Shown one piece after another: positions 1 through 9,500 of a stretch of 64,000 bases of DNA. The notes beneath the pieces are model-generated. The model made no database searches, was not told where the DNA came from, and saw nothing but the letters and a program-made list of their open reading frames with translations. This DNA is from Massilia rhizosphaerae. Lineage in GTDB: Bacteria; Pseudomonadota; Gammaproteobacteria; Burkholderiales; Burkholderiaceae_D. How positions within the stretch are numbered: position 1 is the stretch's first letter; every line of letters starts with the position of its first letter. The stretch lies in NCBI RefSeq assembly GCF_016093545.1, contig NZ_JADKYX010000023.1:59305-123304 (forward strand). Reading direction: 5' to 3'. Position numbers and translations under genes: made by a program.

Positions 1-704
1 CCGAAATACACGGCGCCGCGCGCGCCCAGCGTGACGATCAGGCCTTGCAGGTTGAAGATCCGCAGCAGCGTGGCGCAGGCGCTCCGCACTTCGGCATCGC
101 GCATGTCGGCGGTGCTGGGTCGCAGGTGCGTGTACCAGCCGAACAGGTCCTGCAATTCCTCTTCGTTGACCTTGACGACGTCGGCCGCGTGCAACGATCC
201 GTACACGCAGCGTTCCGTGACGTGGCCGGCACGCACGTTCAGGTCCAGGTAGCGGTGCGCGGGGCCAGCCTCCAGCAGGCGCGCGAGCGTGCGCTGCGAT
301 GCCGGCGCGCGCTGCGCCAGCGTGCCGAAATACAGCGTGTCCGCGCCCGCTTCGGCACATGCGGCCAGCGCGGGGCCGGCTTCGATGGCGTCGTACGCCT
401 GGTCTTCCAGGATCGTGAAGCGGTGGCTGCCGCCGTCCGCGCTGCGCTCGACGAGCACGCGGCCCGTCGGCCGTTCCGCGTCCACCTGCACGCCGGCCGT
501 CTCCATCCCGAAACGGGCGCATTCGGCGCGCACGCGGCCGCCGTTCGCATCGTCGCCGACCCGGGTCAGCATCAGCACGGCCTGGCCGAACGCCGCCAGG
601 TGCCGCGCCACGTTGAACGGCGCTCCGCCCAGCACCTGGTGGTCGCCGAAATCGTCGACGAGCGCTTCGCCGAATACGGCGATCGTTTGTTTTGCAGTCT
701 CCAT
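1..704 (-). CDS. PfkB-family carbohydrate kinase, probable fructokinase (partial)
   Basis: Ribokinase/PfkB-type sugar kinase that probably phosphorylates fructose released by the sucrose enzyme encoded just upstream. The translation starts METAKQTIAVFGEALVDDFG and shows the N-terminal substrate-binding pattern LGGAPFNVARHLAAFG. It runs about 234 residues to TLGARGAVYF; the GAGD catalytic motif that should follow lies beyond the window. An ATG at 710 is in frame, but 704 sits at better distance from the AAGGA at 711-715. The gene follows the amylosucrase stop by 17 bases, so the two are probably co-transcribed. The substrate is inferred from context. Confidence 0.85.
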   Translation of the reverse strand, partial: METAKQTIAVFGEALVDDFGDHQVLGGAPFNVARHLAAFGQAVLMLTRVGDDANGGRVRAECARFGMETAGVQVDAERPTGRVLVERSADGGSHRFTILEDQAYDAIEAGPALAACAEAGADTLYFGTLAQRAPASQRTLARLLEAGPAHRYLDLNVRAGHVTERCVYGSLHAADVVKVNEEELQDLFGWYTHLRPSTADMRDAEVRSACATLLRIFNLQGLIVTLGARGAVYF

Positions 705-721
705 CTCCATCCTTTTATCGA

Positions 722-2503
722 TTAGTGCAAGGGTTGCCCGGTCTCGCGGTCGAGCCACGCGTGATCCCATGGGCGCAGCACGCAGCCGCCCGGACCGGCC
801 GTCACCTCGCGGTCCGAAAAGTTGAACAGGCCCAGGAAGCGCGTGCCGCGGACGAGGGCGAGCAGGGCGGGGTCGGACGTGTCCAGCGCCATGCACGGCG
901 TGCCGGCGGCCAGGTCGGGCAGGCGGCGGCGCAGCGCGGCCAGGCGCCGCAGACCCGCGTGGATCCGGCCGGCCGGGCTGTCGGGCGCGATGCCGGCGGC
1001 GGGGAAGGCGGCGCGCTGCACCCAGCGGCTGTCGTGCGCGCGGGCGGGGTCGAGCAGGTAGCCGTGGTCGTTGACCATGCCCAGTTCGTCCCCCATGTAC
1101 AGCATCGGCAGGCCGCCGGACGAGAATGCGAGCGCGTGCAGCAGCAGGACGCGGCGGATGGCGGCATCGACGTCGGCACCCTGCACGCCGCACAGCGAGG
1201 CCGCGGTGCCGTTCGTCGCCAGGCCGCCCTGGAATGCGACGCAGTCGGCGAAACCGCGTCCGCCGTTGTAGAAATCGGCGATGGCCGCCAGCCGGTCGAT
1301 GCCGCCGGCTTCGGGCAGCAGGTGCTTCCAGCCGATGTCGTCGTGGCAGCGCACGTAGGTGAGCCAGCTGGTGCCGGCCGGCAGCGCCGGCGTGGCGTCG
1401 ACGACGGCGCGCACGAGGCCCGCGTCCTGTTCGGCCAGCGCGGCCCAGCCGGCCGTCATCAAGGTGCTGTGGTAGGCGAGGTGGCACTCGGGCGCGTCGG
1501 CGGCGCCCAGGTAGGCGGGAAGTTCGCGCGTGGGCACGATCGCCTCCGCCTTCAGCAGCACGCCGGGGGCGGCGATGCCGACGATGGCGCGCAGGGCCTG
1601 CAGGATCAGGTGCGCCTCCGGCTGGTTCATGCAGTCGGTGCCGAGGCGCTTCCACAGGAACGCGGTGGAGTCGAGCCGGAACACGTCGATGCCGCGGTTC
1701 GCGAGCCGCAGCAGGGCCGCCGCCACGGCGGCGAACAGCGCGGGATTGGCATAGTTCAGGTCCCATTGGAACGGGTAGAACGTCGTCCACACCCAGCCTT
1801 TCATCGCGGCGTCGAACGTGAAGTTGCCGGGCGCCGCTTCGGGGAACACCTGGCCCAGCGTGCGTTCGTAGGCATCGGCCTCGGCGCGCCCCGGCAGGAC
1901 GTGGAAGAAGCCGCGCAAGGCTTCGTCGCCGGCGCGGGCGCCCGCCGCCCAAGGGTGGTCGTCGGCGACGTGGTTGAGGATCAGGTCCGAGCACAGCGAG
2001 ATGCCCGCCGCGCGCAGCTGCCCCGCGAGCGCTTCGAGGTCGCCCATGGTGCCGAGGCGCGGGTCGACGTCGTCGAAGCTGGCGACGGCGAAGCCGCCAT
2101 CGCTTTCGCCCGCGCGCGGCTTCAGGAAGGGCAGCAGGTGCAGATAGGTCACGCCCAGCTCGCGCAGGTGCGGGATGCGCGCCGCGACGCCGCGCAGGTC
2201 GCCGCCGAACCGGTCGACGTACGCGCTGTAGCCCAGCATGGCGGGGGCGCAGAACCAGTCGGGGTCCGCCTCCCGCGTGCGGTCCAGTGCCAGCAGGTCG
2301 GCCGGGCGCGCGGACGCCAGGCGCCCGACATCGGCCATCAGGTCGGCGTACCACACGCCGTGGCCGGGCAGGTGGCCGTACAGGCGCCGCAGACGGTCGC
2401 GCAGGATGCCTTCGTGGCGCTCGAGGCGGCGTTGCACGGTGTCGCGCAGGCCGGCGGGCAGGGTGTCCAGCATGGCGGAAGACGGATGGGGCATCGTGGT
2501 CAT
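722..2503 (-). CDS. amylosucrase / sucrose hydrolase (GH13)
   Basis: Glycoside hydrolase family 13 enzyme acting on sucrose, either building alpha-1,4-glucan (amylosucrase) or simply hydrolysing it. The 593-residue protein parallels Neisseria amylosucrase along its whole length, including YVDRFGGDLRG and YLHLLPFLKPR. The catalytic triad is visible: nucleophile D278 in DVFRLDSTAFLW, acid/base E320 in LLKAEAIVP, and D388 in YVRCHDDIGW. Start chosen at ATG 2503 (MTTMPHPSS); the frame stays open 32 codons further upstream, but those codons run into the promoter and operator. It is followed by the fructokinase gene. Motifs do not separate amylosucrase from the hydrolase-only relatives of Xanthomonas. 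Confidence 0.88.
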   Translation of the reverse strand: MTTMPHPSSAMLDTLPAGLRDTVQRRLERHEGILRDRLRRLYGHLPGHGVWYADLMADVGRLASARPADLLALDRTREADPDWFCAPAMLGYSAYVDRFGGDLRGVAARIPHLRELGVTYLHLLPFLKPRAGESDGGFAVASFDDVDPRLGTMGDLEALAGQLRAAGISLCSDLILNHVADDHPWAAGARAGDEALRGFFHVLPGRAEADAYERTLGQVFPEAAPGNFTFDAAMKGWVWTTFYPFQWDLNYANPALFAAVAAALLRLANRGIDVFRLDSTAFLWKRLGTDCMNQPEAHLILQALRAIVGIAAPGVLLKAEAIVPTRELPAYLGAADAPECHLAYHSTLMTAGWAALAEQDAGLVRAVVDATPALPAGTSWLTYVRCHDDIGWKHLLPEAGGIDRLAAIADFYNGGRGFADCVAFQGGLATNGTAASLCGVQGADVDAAIRRVLLLHALAFSSGGLPMLYMGDELGMVNDHGYLLDPARAHDSRWVQRAAFPAAGIAPDSPAGRIHAGLRRLAALRRRLPDLAAGTPCMALDTSDPALLALVRGTRFLGLFNFSDREVTAGPGGCVLRPWDHAWLDRETGQPLH

Positions 2504-2560
2504 GGAACTCGCATCAAGGATTGGGTGGGCGATGCATGGGGGCGCATCGACAATGTGGCA

Positions 2561-2589
2561 ATTATTTCCTAAAAACGAATACATTACAA
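2561..2589 (-). promoter_or_regulatory. sigma70-type promoter of the amylosucrase gene
   Basis: On the minus strand, TTGTAA (2589-2584) and AATAAT (2566-2561) are separated by 17 bases and lie about 60 bases upstream of the amylosucrase start. The -35 element is embedded in the LacI-type operator at 2585-2598, so a bound repressor would block RNA polymerase directly. Confidence 0.5.
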
Positions 2590-2598
2590 TCGATTGCA
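2585..2598. promoter_or_regulatory. LacI-family operator O1
   Basis: TACAATCGATTGCA differs by one base from the LacI/GalR consensus TGCAAnCGnTTGCA (central CG with inverted TGCAA arms). It overlaps the predicted -35 box of the sucrose operon. The cognate repressor gene is not in the window. Confidence 0.6.
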
Positions 2599-2651
2599 AT
2601 AAGAATTATCCGGATTTTTCTGAAGCTAGTTGCATATTCGTGGAATTTTGT

Positions 2652-2665
2652 TGCAAACGATTGCA
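2652..2665. promoter_or_regulatory. LacI-family operator O2
   Basis: TGCAAACGATTGCA matches the LacI/GalR consensus TGCAAnCGnTTGCA exactly. Its centre is 67 bases from O1, a little over six helical turns, compatible with repression by looping. It also lies about 90 bases upstream of the divergent DoxX gene. Confidence 0.65.
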
Positions 2666-2753
2666 GTTGGGCGGCCCAGACTGGCATCGTGCGGGCACGG
2701 CGCGGCGTACAATCCACCCATCGGTACGGTCCGACATTCACTCGGGAGGAGTC

Positions 2754-3179
2754 ATGATGGAAACGACGAACCGCATTCCCGCGACCGGCGACGCGGGCAA
2801 ACTGGTCCTGCGCGTGGTGCTGGCGATCCTGCTGCTGTTCCACGGCGTGTCGAAGGTGATCGGCGGCGTCGGCATGATCGCCGGCATGCTCGCCAAGGCG
2901 GGCCTGCCGCCGGCGGTGGCCTACCTGGTTTATGTCGGCGAGGTGGTGGCGCCCCTGCTGATCCTGGCCGGCCTGTTCACGCGGGTCGCGGCGCTGATCG
3001 TCGTCGTGAACATGATCGTGGCGCTGCTGCTGGTCCATACGGGCCAGTTCTTCTCGCTGGCGGACACGGGCGGATGGGCGCTGGAATTGCAGGGGATGTA
3101 TCTGGGGAGCGCGGTGGCGCTGGCCCTGCTGGGGGCGGGGCGTTACAGCATCGGCGGGGCGGGCGGCCGCTGGAATTGA
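2754..3179 (+). CDS. DoxX family membrane protein
   Basis: Small integral membrane protein of the DoxX type (141 residues, about four hydrophobic segments). It begins MMETTNRIPATGDAGK and has the typical early segment LRVVLAILLLFHGVSKVIGG. The role of this family is poorly defined; members have been linked to redox or thiol stress. GGGAGGA at 2744-2750 precedes two adjacent ATGs (2754 and 2757); the second has the better spacing. It is divergent from the sucrose unit and ends 12 bases from the convergent efflux gene. Family assignment is firm, function is not. Confidence 0.8.
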   Translation: MMETTNRIPATGDAGKLVLRVVLAILLLFHGVSKVIGGVGMIAGMLAKAGLPPAVAYLVYVGEVVAPLLILAGLFTRVAALIVVVNMIVALLLVHTGQFFSLADTGGWALELQGMYLGSAVALALLGAGRYSIGGAGGRWN

Positions 3180-3191
3180 CCGCCGGGCGGG

Positions 3192-4664
3192 TCAGCGCGC
3201 GCGCTGCAGGGCGGCGACGTCGTCCACGGCTTGCGCCGGGACGGTCGGATCCCAGCCGCCGCCGAGCGCCTTGAACGCCGCCACGGCCGCGCGCGCCCGG
3301 TCGGTTTGCGCCTGGGCGCGGGCATCGGCCGTCTGCAGCAGCGTCTCGTCCGCGTGCAGGACGTCGATCAGGCTGCCGGCGCCGCGCTGGTAGCCCGCGA
3401 ACGTCGCGGCGCGCGCACGCGCGAGGGCAGCCTCGCCGCGGACGAGGATGTCCGCTTGATGCGTGCGATTGTCCAGCGCCGAGAACGCGTTCTCGACGTC
3501 TTCCGTCGCGTGCAGCACGGCGAGCCGGTAAGCGGCCAGCGATTCCGCCTCGCGGCCCTTGGCCTGGCCGATCTGCGCATCGATGCGGCCGAAATCGAAC
3601 AGGCGCCAGCGCACGCCCAGCGTGGCCGCGCCCTGGTTGGCGCCGGCGCCGAACAGATGGCCGCTCGACAGGCTCGTCGCGCTGCCGAGCAACGCGCCCA
3701 GCGACACGTGCGGGTAATACTCGGCCATCGCCGCGCCGATGCGCGCATTGGCGGCGGCCACCCGGCGTTCGGCGGCGATCAGGTCGGGCCGGTGCTGCAG
3801 CAGGCCGGCGGGCGAACCCATCGGGCCGATGTCGGGCACGGCGGGGATGGCGGCCGGCACGCGCAATGCGTCGCGGTGCGTGCCGGGCGGCGTGCCGAGC
3901 ATCACGTCCAGCGCGTTCATGGCGGCATCCAGGCCGGCCTGGAGGGCGGGCACGGCCGCTTCGGCCTGCGCCAGCTCGCCTTCCGTCTGCCGCGCCTGGT
4001 ATTCGGCCGCGATCCCTTTCGCATACAACAGCTGGACCTTGGCGAGCAGGTCGCGTCGCGTCGCGACCTGGCGCTGCGCGATGTCGAGACGGGCCTGCAG
4101 GCCGCGGATGGCGATGTAGGTGTCCGCAGTCTGCGCGGCGACGGCGAGTCGGGCGGCGACGGCATCCGCGCTGGACGCCTGGTAGTCCGCCTGCGCCGCC
4201 TCGCGGCCGCGGCGCAGGCCGCCGAACAGGTCGATTTCCCAGCTTGCGGCAACGTTCGCGTCGTAGGCGTTGCCCCAGCGGTCATTGCCTGGCGCGGCGG
4301 CGAGGACCCGGCCGAGCGGGGTCTCGGCGGACTGGTAGGCGCGCGCGGCCGAGCCGGCGACGGCCCCGGCCGGCAGCAGTGCCGCGTTGGCGGCGCCGAG
4401 CCCGGCACGTGCCTGTGCGACCCGGGCGGCGGCCTGGGCCAGGTCCAGGTTGTGCTCCAGCGCCTGCGCGACGTAGCGTGCCAGTAGCGGATCGCGGAAT
4501 CCGTTCCACCACGCCGTGTTGTCGTTTGCCGCCCCCTGCGCGCCGGCCTGGCCGATGTAGTAGTCCGGCACGGGCGCGTCCGGGGACCGGTAATCGGGAC
4601 CGACGGCACAGCCGGCCGCCAGGACGGCGAGCACGGACGCCGTGAGCAAGCGCATCGGGAACAT
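3192..4664 (-). CDS. RND efflux outer-membrane lipoprotein (NodT/OprM type)
   Basis: Outer-membrane channel component of the tripartite pump whose other parts lie at 5447-9651. The 490-residue protein has a lipoprotein signal (LLTASVLAVLAAGC) followed by CAVGPDYRSPDAPVPDYY, the standard NodT-family N-terminus, and the internal duplicated coiled-coil repeats of outer-membrane efflux proteins (for example LDLAQAAARVAQARAGLGAA). The start at 4664 has AAGGA at good spacing. It is transcribed divergently from its TetR regulator, from a near-consensus promoter overlapped by an operator. The substrate of the pump cannot be read from the sequence. Confidence 0.9.
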   Translation of the reverse strand: MFPMRLLTASVLAVLAAGCAVGPDYRSPDAPVPDYYIGQAGAQGAANDNTAWWNGFRDPLLARYVAQALEHNLDLAQAAARVAQARAGLGAANAALLPAGAVAGSAARAYQSAETPLGRVLAAAPGNDRWGNAYDANVAASWEIDLFGGLRRGREAAQADYQASSADAVAARLAVAAQTADTYIAIRGLQARLDIAQRQVATRRDLLAKVQLLYAKGIAAEYQARQTEGELAQAEAAVPALQAGLDAAMNALDVMLGTPPGTHRDALRVPAAIPAVPDIGPMGSPAGLLQHRPDLIAAERRVAAANARIGAAMAEYYPHVSLGALLGSATSLSSGHLFGAGANQGAATLGVRWRLFDFGRIDAQIGQAKGREAESLAAYRLAVLHATEDVENAFSALDNRTHQADILVRGEAALARARAATFAGYQRGAGSLIDVLHADETLLQTADARAQAQTDRARAAVAAFKALGGGWDPTVPAQAVDDVAALQRAR

Positions 4665-4680
4665 GGGAATCCTTCCAAAT

Positions 4681-4698
4681 ATGGTGACTAGTGACCAT
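4681..4698. promoter_or_regulatory. TetR operator, site 1
   Basis: ATGGTGACTAGTGACCAT is an 18-base near-palindrome (only the symmetric G/G pair breaks it) placed right at the -10 end of the promoter of the outer-membrane factor. Its core ACTAGTGACCA (4687-4697) recurs inverted at 5401-5411, in front of the adaptor gene. This is the expected position for autoregulatory TetR repression. Confidence 0.65.
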
Positions 4699-4724
4699 AA
4701 TACGCATTCGTCACACTTTGTCAA
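4697..4724 (-). promoter_or_regulatory. near-consensus promoter of the efflux outer-membrane gene
   Basis: Minus strand TTGACA (4724-4719), a 16-base spacer, then TATTAT (4702-4697). The operator at 4681-4698 begins within the -10 hexamer, so occupancy would block initiation. Confidence 0.6.
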
Positions 4725-4753
4725 ACCCCGGATCGACACGTTAAGCTATCGCC

Positions 4754-5371
4754 ATGAACACATCCTCCCATACCGCTCCCCAGACCCGCGGGCCGTCCGA
4801 CCACGACGTCCGCACCCAGATCGTGGAAGTCGCGACGGCGTATTTCACCCGCTACGGCTACGAAAAGACGACCGTGTCGGACCTGGCCAAGGAAATCGGC
4901 TTTTCCAAGGCATACATCTATAAATTCTTCGACTCGAAGCAGGCGATCGGCGAGGTCATCTGCGCCAACCGCCTCGCCGAGATGCGGCGGGCCGTCGACG
5001 CCGCGATCGCCGGCGCGACCAGCGCCTCGGACCGCTTCCGCCGCATGTTCCGCGCCTTCGTCGAGGCGGGCACGCAATTGTTCTTCGAAGATCGCAAGCT
5101 GTTCGACATCGCGGCGACGGCCGCCCGCGAGCCCTGGCCGTCGGCCCAGGCATATGAACATTACGTGGAAGAGCTCGTCACGCGGATCGTCAGGGAGGGG
5201 CGCGAGTCGGGCGAATTCGAGCGCAAGACGCCGCTGGACGAGACGGCGAACGCCATCTGTCTCGTCATGAAGCCCTACGTCAATCCACTGATGCTGCAGT
5301 ACAACCTGGACCACGCGCAGGACGCGACGCTCCACCTGTCGAATCTCGTCCTGCGAAGTCTCGCACCGTAA
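4754..5371 (+). CDS. TetR/AcrR family repressor of the efflux pump
   Basis: Transcriptional repressor (205 residues). The N-terminal DNA-binding domain is clear: VRTQIVEVATAYFTRYGYEKT followed by the helix-turn-helix TVSDLAKEIGFSKAYIYKFF at about residues 41-60. The C-terminal half is the variable ligand domain. The gene sits between the two arms of the pump locus and is flanked by two copies of the same operator core. It therefore probably represses both arms and perhaps itself until an effector binds. Confidence 0.88.
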   Translation: MNTSSHTAPQTRGPSDHDVRTQIVEVATAYFTRYGYEKTTVSDLAKEIGFSKAYIYKFFDSKQAIGEVICANRLAEMRRAVDAAIAGATSASDRFRRMFRAFVEAGTQLFFEDRKLFDIAATAAREPWPSAQAYEHYVEELVTRIVREGRESGEFERKTPLDETANAICLVMKPYVNPLMLQYNLDHAQDATLHLSNLVLRSLAP

Positions 5372-5400
5372 ATATTCTCGGTTGTGACTATTGACTTATT

Positions 5401-5411
5401 TGGTCACTAGT
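5401..5411. promoter_or_regulatory. TetR operator, site 2
   Basis: TGGTCACTAGT is the exact inverse of the core at 4687-4697. A partial repeat, GTGACTATTGAC, lies just before it at 5384-5395. TTGACT (5391-5396) could be the -35 of the adaptor/permease promoter, placing the operator between -35 and -10. Confidence 0.55.
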
Positions 5412-5446
5412 AGAAAAATGGGGGCTTTCTTGCCAAAGGAGCTCCC

Positions 5447-6568
5447 ATGTCCATTCGCTCACGGTCCGCGCGCGTCCTGGTCGCGCTACCGATCGTCCTG
5501 GCGGCGTGCGGCGACAAGCCGCCTGCCGACCCTCGCACGGGGGCGCCCCTGGTCGAGACCGTACTCGTCCAGGCCGCGCCGTCCACCGCGCTGTCCTTTT
5601 CCGGCATCGTCGGCGCGCGTGTCCAGAGCGATCTGGGATTTCGCGTGGCGGGCAAGGTCGTGCAGCGGCTCGTCGACGTCGGCCAGGCGGTCCATCGGGG
5701 CCAGCCGCTGATGCGCATCGACCCGGCCGACCTGGGCCTGCAGGCGCGCGCGCAGGCCGAGGCGGTGGCCGCCGCCCGCGCCCGCGCGCGCCAGGCGGGC
5801 GACGACGAAGCGCGCTACCGCGACCTGGTGGCGCAAGGTGCCGTGTCGGCGTCCGCGTACGAGCAGCTCAAGGCCGCGGCCGATTCGGCCCGGGCGGCCC
5901 TGAGCGCGGCCGAGGCGCAGTACGACGTCGCCCGCAACGCGGCCGGCTATGCGCTGCTCGTGGCGGACGCCGACGGCGTCGTCGTCGACACGTTGGCGGA
6001 ACCGGGGCAGGTCGTCGGCGCCGGCCAGACGGTCGTGCGGCTGGCCCATGCCGGCCCGCGCGAGGCTATTATTCACTTGCCCGAGACCGTGCGCCCGCGC
6101 ATCGGCTCACGGGCCGAGGCCACGCTGTACGGCAGGCACGGTGGCGGCCTGGCCAGGCTCAGGCAGTTGGCGGACGCCGCCGACCGCCTCACGCGCACGT
6201 ACGAGGCGAAGTACGTCCTCGACGGCGCGCTGGCGGACGCGCCGCTGGGCGCGACCGTGTCCCTGCGCCTGATTGGCGCCGGAGAAGGTGACGCAAAGGC
6301 GCTGCAGGTTCCGGCCGCGGCGGTGCTGGATGCGGGCCAGGGCAGCGGCGTGTGGGCCGTGGCCGGCACTCCGGCCAGGGTGGCGTGGCGCCGCGTCGAC
6401 GTGCTCGGGATCGGCGACGACGCGGCGCGCGTGCGGGGCGACCTCAAGCCCGGCGACCGCGTGGTGGCGCTGGGCGCCCACCTGCTGCACGAAGGCGACC
6501 AGGTGCGCGTCGACGCCGCGCCGCGGCAAGTGGCCGCCGCCGCGGCGGCGCCGGGAGGCATGCGATGA
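5447..6568 (+). CDS. RND efflux periplasmic adaptor (membrane fusion protein)
   Basis: Periplasmic adaptor bridging the inner-membrane permease and the outer-membrane channel. The 373-residue protein has a lipoprotein signal (VLVALPIVLAACGDKPPADP). Lipoyl/barrel-sandwich segments follow: SGIVGARVQSDLGFRVAGKV near residue 52 and ADADGVVVDTLAEPGQVVGA near 170, flanking a coiled-coil hairpin rich in Ala, Arg and Glu. AAGGAG lies just before the ATG. Its stop overlaps the permease start (ATGA), so the two are translationally coupled. Confidence 0.9.
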   Translation: MSIRSRSARVLVALPIVLAACGDKPPADPRTGAPLVETVLVQAAPSTALSFSGIVGARVQSDLGFRVAGKVVQRLVDVGQAVHRGQPLMRIDPADLGLQARAQAEAVAAARARARQAGDDEARYRDLVAQGAVSASAYEQLKAAADSARAALSAAEAQYDVARNAAGYALLVADADGVVVDTLAEPGQVVGAGQTVVRLAHAGPREAIIHLPETVRPRIGSRAEATLYGRHGGGLARLRQLADAADRLTRTYEAKYVLDGALADAPLGATVSLRLIGAGEGDAKALQVPAAAVLDAGQGSGVWAVAGTPARVAWRRVDVLGIGDDAARVRGDLKPGDRVVALGAHLLHEGDQVRVDAAPRQVAAAAAAPGGMR

Positions 6569-9500
6569 GCCGCTTCAACCTGTCCGCGTTTGCCGTGCGC
6601 GAACGCTCCGTCACCTTGTTCCTCATCCTGCTCGTGTCGGTGGCGGGCGTGCTGGCCTTCCTGAAACTGGGCCGCGCGGAAGACCCGCCTTTTACCGTGA
6701 AGCAGCTGACGGTGATTACCGCGTGGCCCGGCGCCACGGCCCGCGAAATGCAGGATCAGGTGGCGGAGCCGATCGAAAAACGCATGCAGGAATTGCGCTA
6801 CTACGACCGCACGGAAACCTATACCCGGCCGGGGCTCGCGTTCACGACGGTCACGCTGCAGGACAGCACGCCGCCGTCCGCGGTGCCCGACCAGTTCTAC
6901 CAGGCCCGCAAGAAGCTGCAGGACGCGCGGGGGACGTTGCCGAACGGCGTCATCGGCCCGATGGTGAACGATGAATTCGCGGACGTCACGTTCGCCCTGT
7001 ACGCCCTGAAGGCGCGCGGCAAGCCGGCGCGCGAACTGGTGCGCGATGCGGAGACCTTGCGCCAGCGCCTGCTGCACGTGGCCGGCGTCAAGAAGGTGAA
7101 CATCATCGGCGAGCAGGCGGAGCGCATCTTCGTGTCGTTCTCGCACGACCGCCTCGCCACGCTGGGCATCGCGCCGCAGGACATCTTCGCGGCACTGAAC
7201 GCGCGCAATGTGTTGACGCCGGCCGGCGCGATCGAGACGAAGGGCGCGCAGGTCTTCGTGCGCGTGGACGGCGCCCTCGACGAGCTGGGCAAGATCCGCG
7301 ACACGCCCATCGTCAGCCGGGGCCGCACGTTGAAGCTGTCGGACATCGCGACGGTCGAGCGCGGCTACGAGGACCCGGCGACTTTCCTCATCCGGAACAA
7401 CGGCGAACCGGCGCTGCTGCTGGGCGTCGTGATGCGCGACGGCTGGAACGGCCTCGACCTGGGCAAGGCACTGGATGCCGAGGTCGCCTCCATCAACCGC
7501 GACATCCCGCTGGGCATGAGCCTCACGAAGGTGACCGACCAGGCCGTGAACATCAGCGGCGCCGTCGATGAATTCATGGTCAAGTTCTTCGTCGCGCTCC
7601 TCGTCGTGATGGTCGTCTGTTTTATCAGCATGGGCTGGCGGGTGGGACTCGTCGTCGCCACGGCCGTGCCGCTGACGCTGGCCGCCGTGTTCGTCGTCAT
7701 GGCCGCCACGGGCAAGAACTTCGACCGCATCACGCTCGGTTCCCTGATCCTGGCGCTGGGCCTGCTCGTGGACGACGCCATCATCGCCATCGAAATGATG
7801 GTCGTGAAGATGGAAGAAGGCTACGACCGCGTGCAGGCCTCCGCGTATGCGTGGAGCCACACGGCCGCTCCGATGCTGGCCGGGACGCTCGTCACCGCCA
7901 TCGGCTTCATGCCGAACGGCTTCGCGAAGTCCACGGCCGGCGAGTACACGAGCAATATGTTCTGGATCGTCGGCATCGCGCTGGTCGTGTCGTGGATCGT
8001 CGCCGTCGTGTTCACGCCCTACCTGGGCGTCAAGCTGCTGCCGGCGATTCCCAAGGTCGAAGGTGGTCATCATGCCATCTATGACACGCCCAACTACAAC
8101 CGGTTCCGACGCCTGCTGGGGACCGTGATCCGGCGCAAATGGCTGGTCGCGCTGATCGTGGTCGGCACGTTCGTGCTGGCCGGCGCCGGCATGGCCATCG
8201 TCAAGAAGCAGTTCTTTCCGACGTCCGACCGCCCGGAAGTGCTGGTCGAAGTCCAGATGCCCTACGGGACGTCGATCGGGCAGACGTCGGCGGCGGCGGC
8301 GCGGGTCGAGGCATGGCTGGCAAGACAGAAGGAGGCGCGCACCGTCACGTCCTATGTCGGGCAGGGCGCCCCGCGCTTTTATCTTGCGATGGCGCCCGAA
8401 CTGCCCGATCCGTCGTTCGCCAAGATCGTGATCCGCACGGGCGGCGAAGACGAACGCGAAGCGCTCAAGCTGCGCCTGCGCGCGGCCGTCGCCGACGGCC
8501 TGGCCCCTGGCGCGCAGGTGCGCGTGACGCAGCTCGTGTTCGGCCCGTACTCGCCGTATCCGGTGGCGTTCCGCCTGGCCGGTCCGGACCCGGCGACGCT
8601 GCGCGCCATCGCGGGCCGGGTCGAAGCCGTCCTGCGCGCCAGTCCGCAGATGCGTACCGTGAACACGGACTGGGGCACGCGCGTGCCGACGCTGCATTTC
8701 ACGCTGGACCAGGACCGCCTGCAGGCGGTGGGCCTGACGTCGGCCAGCGTCGCGCAGCAACTGCAATTTTTGCTGAGCGGCGTGCCCGTCACGACGGTGC
8801 GCGAGGACATCCGCTCGGTGCAGGTGGTCGCGCGCGCGGCCGGGGATGTCCGCCTCGATCCGGCGCGCATCAATGCGTTCACGCTCGTGGGGGCGGCCGG
8901 CCAGCGCATTCCGCTGGCGCAGGTCGGCGCCGTCGACGTCCGTCCGGAAGAGCCGGTGCTGCGCCGGCGCGACCGCGTCCCGACGATCACGATCCGCGGC
9001 GACATCGCCGACGGCCTGCAGCCGCCCGATGTGTCTGTGGCCATGCGGAAGGCGCTGCAGCCGATCGTCGCGGCGCTGCCGTCCGGCTACCGGCTGACGA
9101 TGGCGGGGTCGATCGAGGAGGCCGGCAAGGCGAACGCCGCGTTGCTGCCGCTGTTCCCGATCATGGTGGCGTTCACCCTCCTGATCATCATCTTCCAGGT
9201 GCGCTCGATCGCCTCGATGGTGATGGTGTTCGCGACCAGCCCGCTGGGCCTGATCGGCGTCGTGCCGACCTTGATCCTGTTCCGCCAGCCGTTCGGCATC
9301 AATGCGCTGGTGGGTCTCGTGGCGCTGTCCGGGATCCTGATGCGCAATACGCTGATCCTGATCGGGCAGATCGACCACAACCGGGCGGAGGGGCTCGGGC
9401 CGTTCGACGCCGTCGTCGAAGCGACCGTGCAGCGCGCGCGGCCGGTCATCCTCACCGCGCTGGCGGCGATGCTGGCTTTCATTCCGCTCACCCACTCGGT

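Noticed and set aside
692..2572. Long plus-strand open frame of 626 codons antisense to the amylosucrase gene
   Set aside because: It is a GC-driven shadow frame: the opposite strand encodes a full GH13 enzyme with all catalytic residues, while this frame shows only Gln/Arg/Val/His-rich text with no domain.
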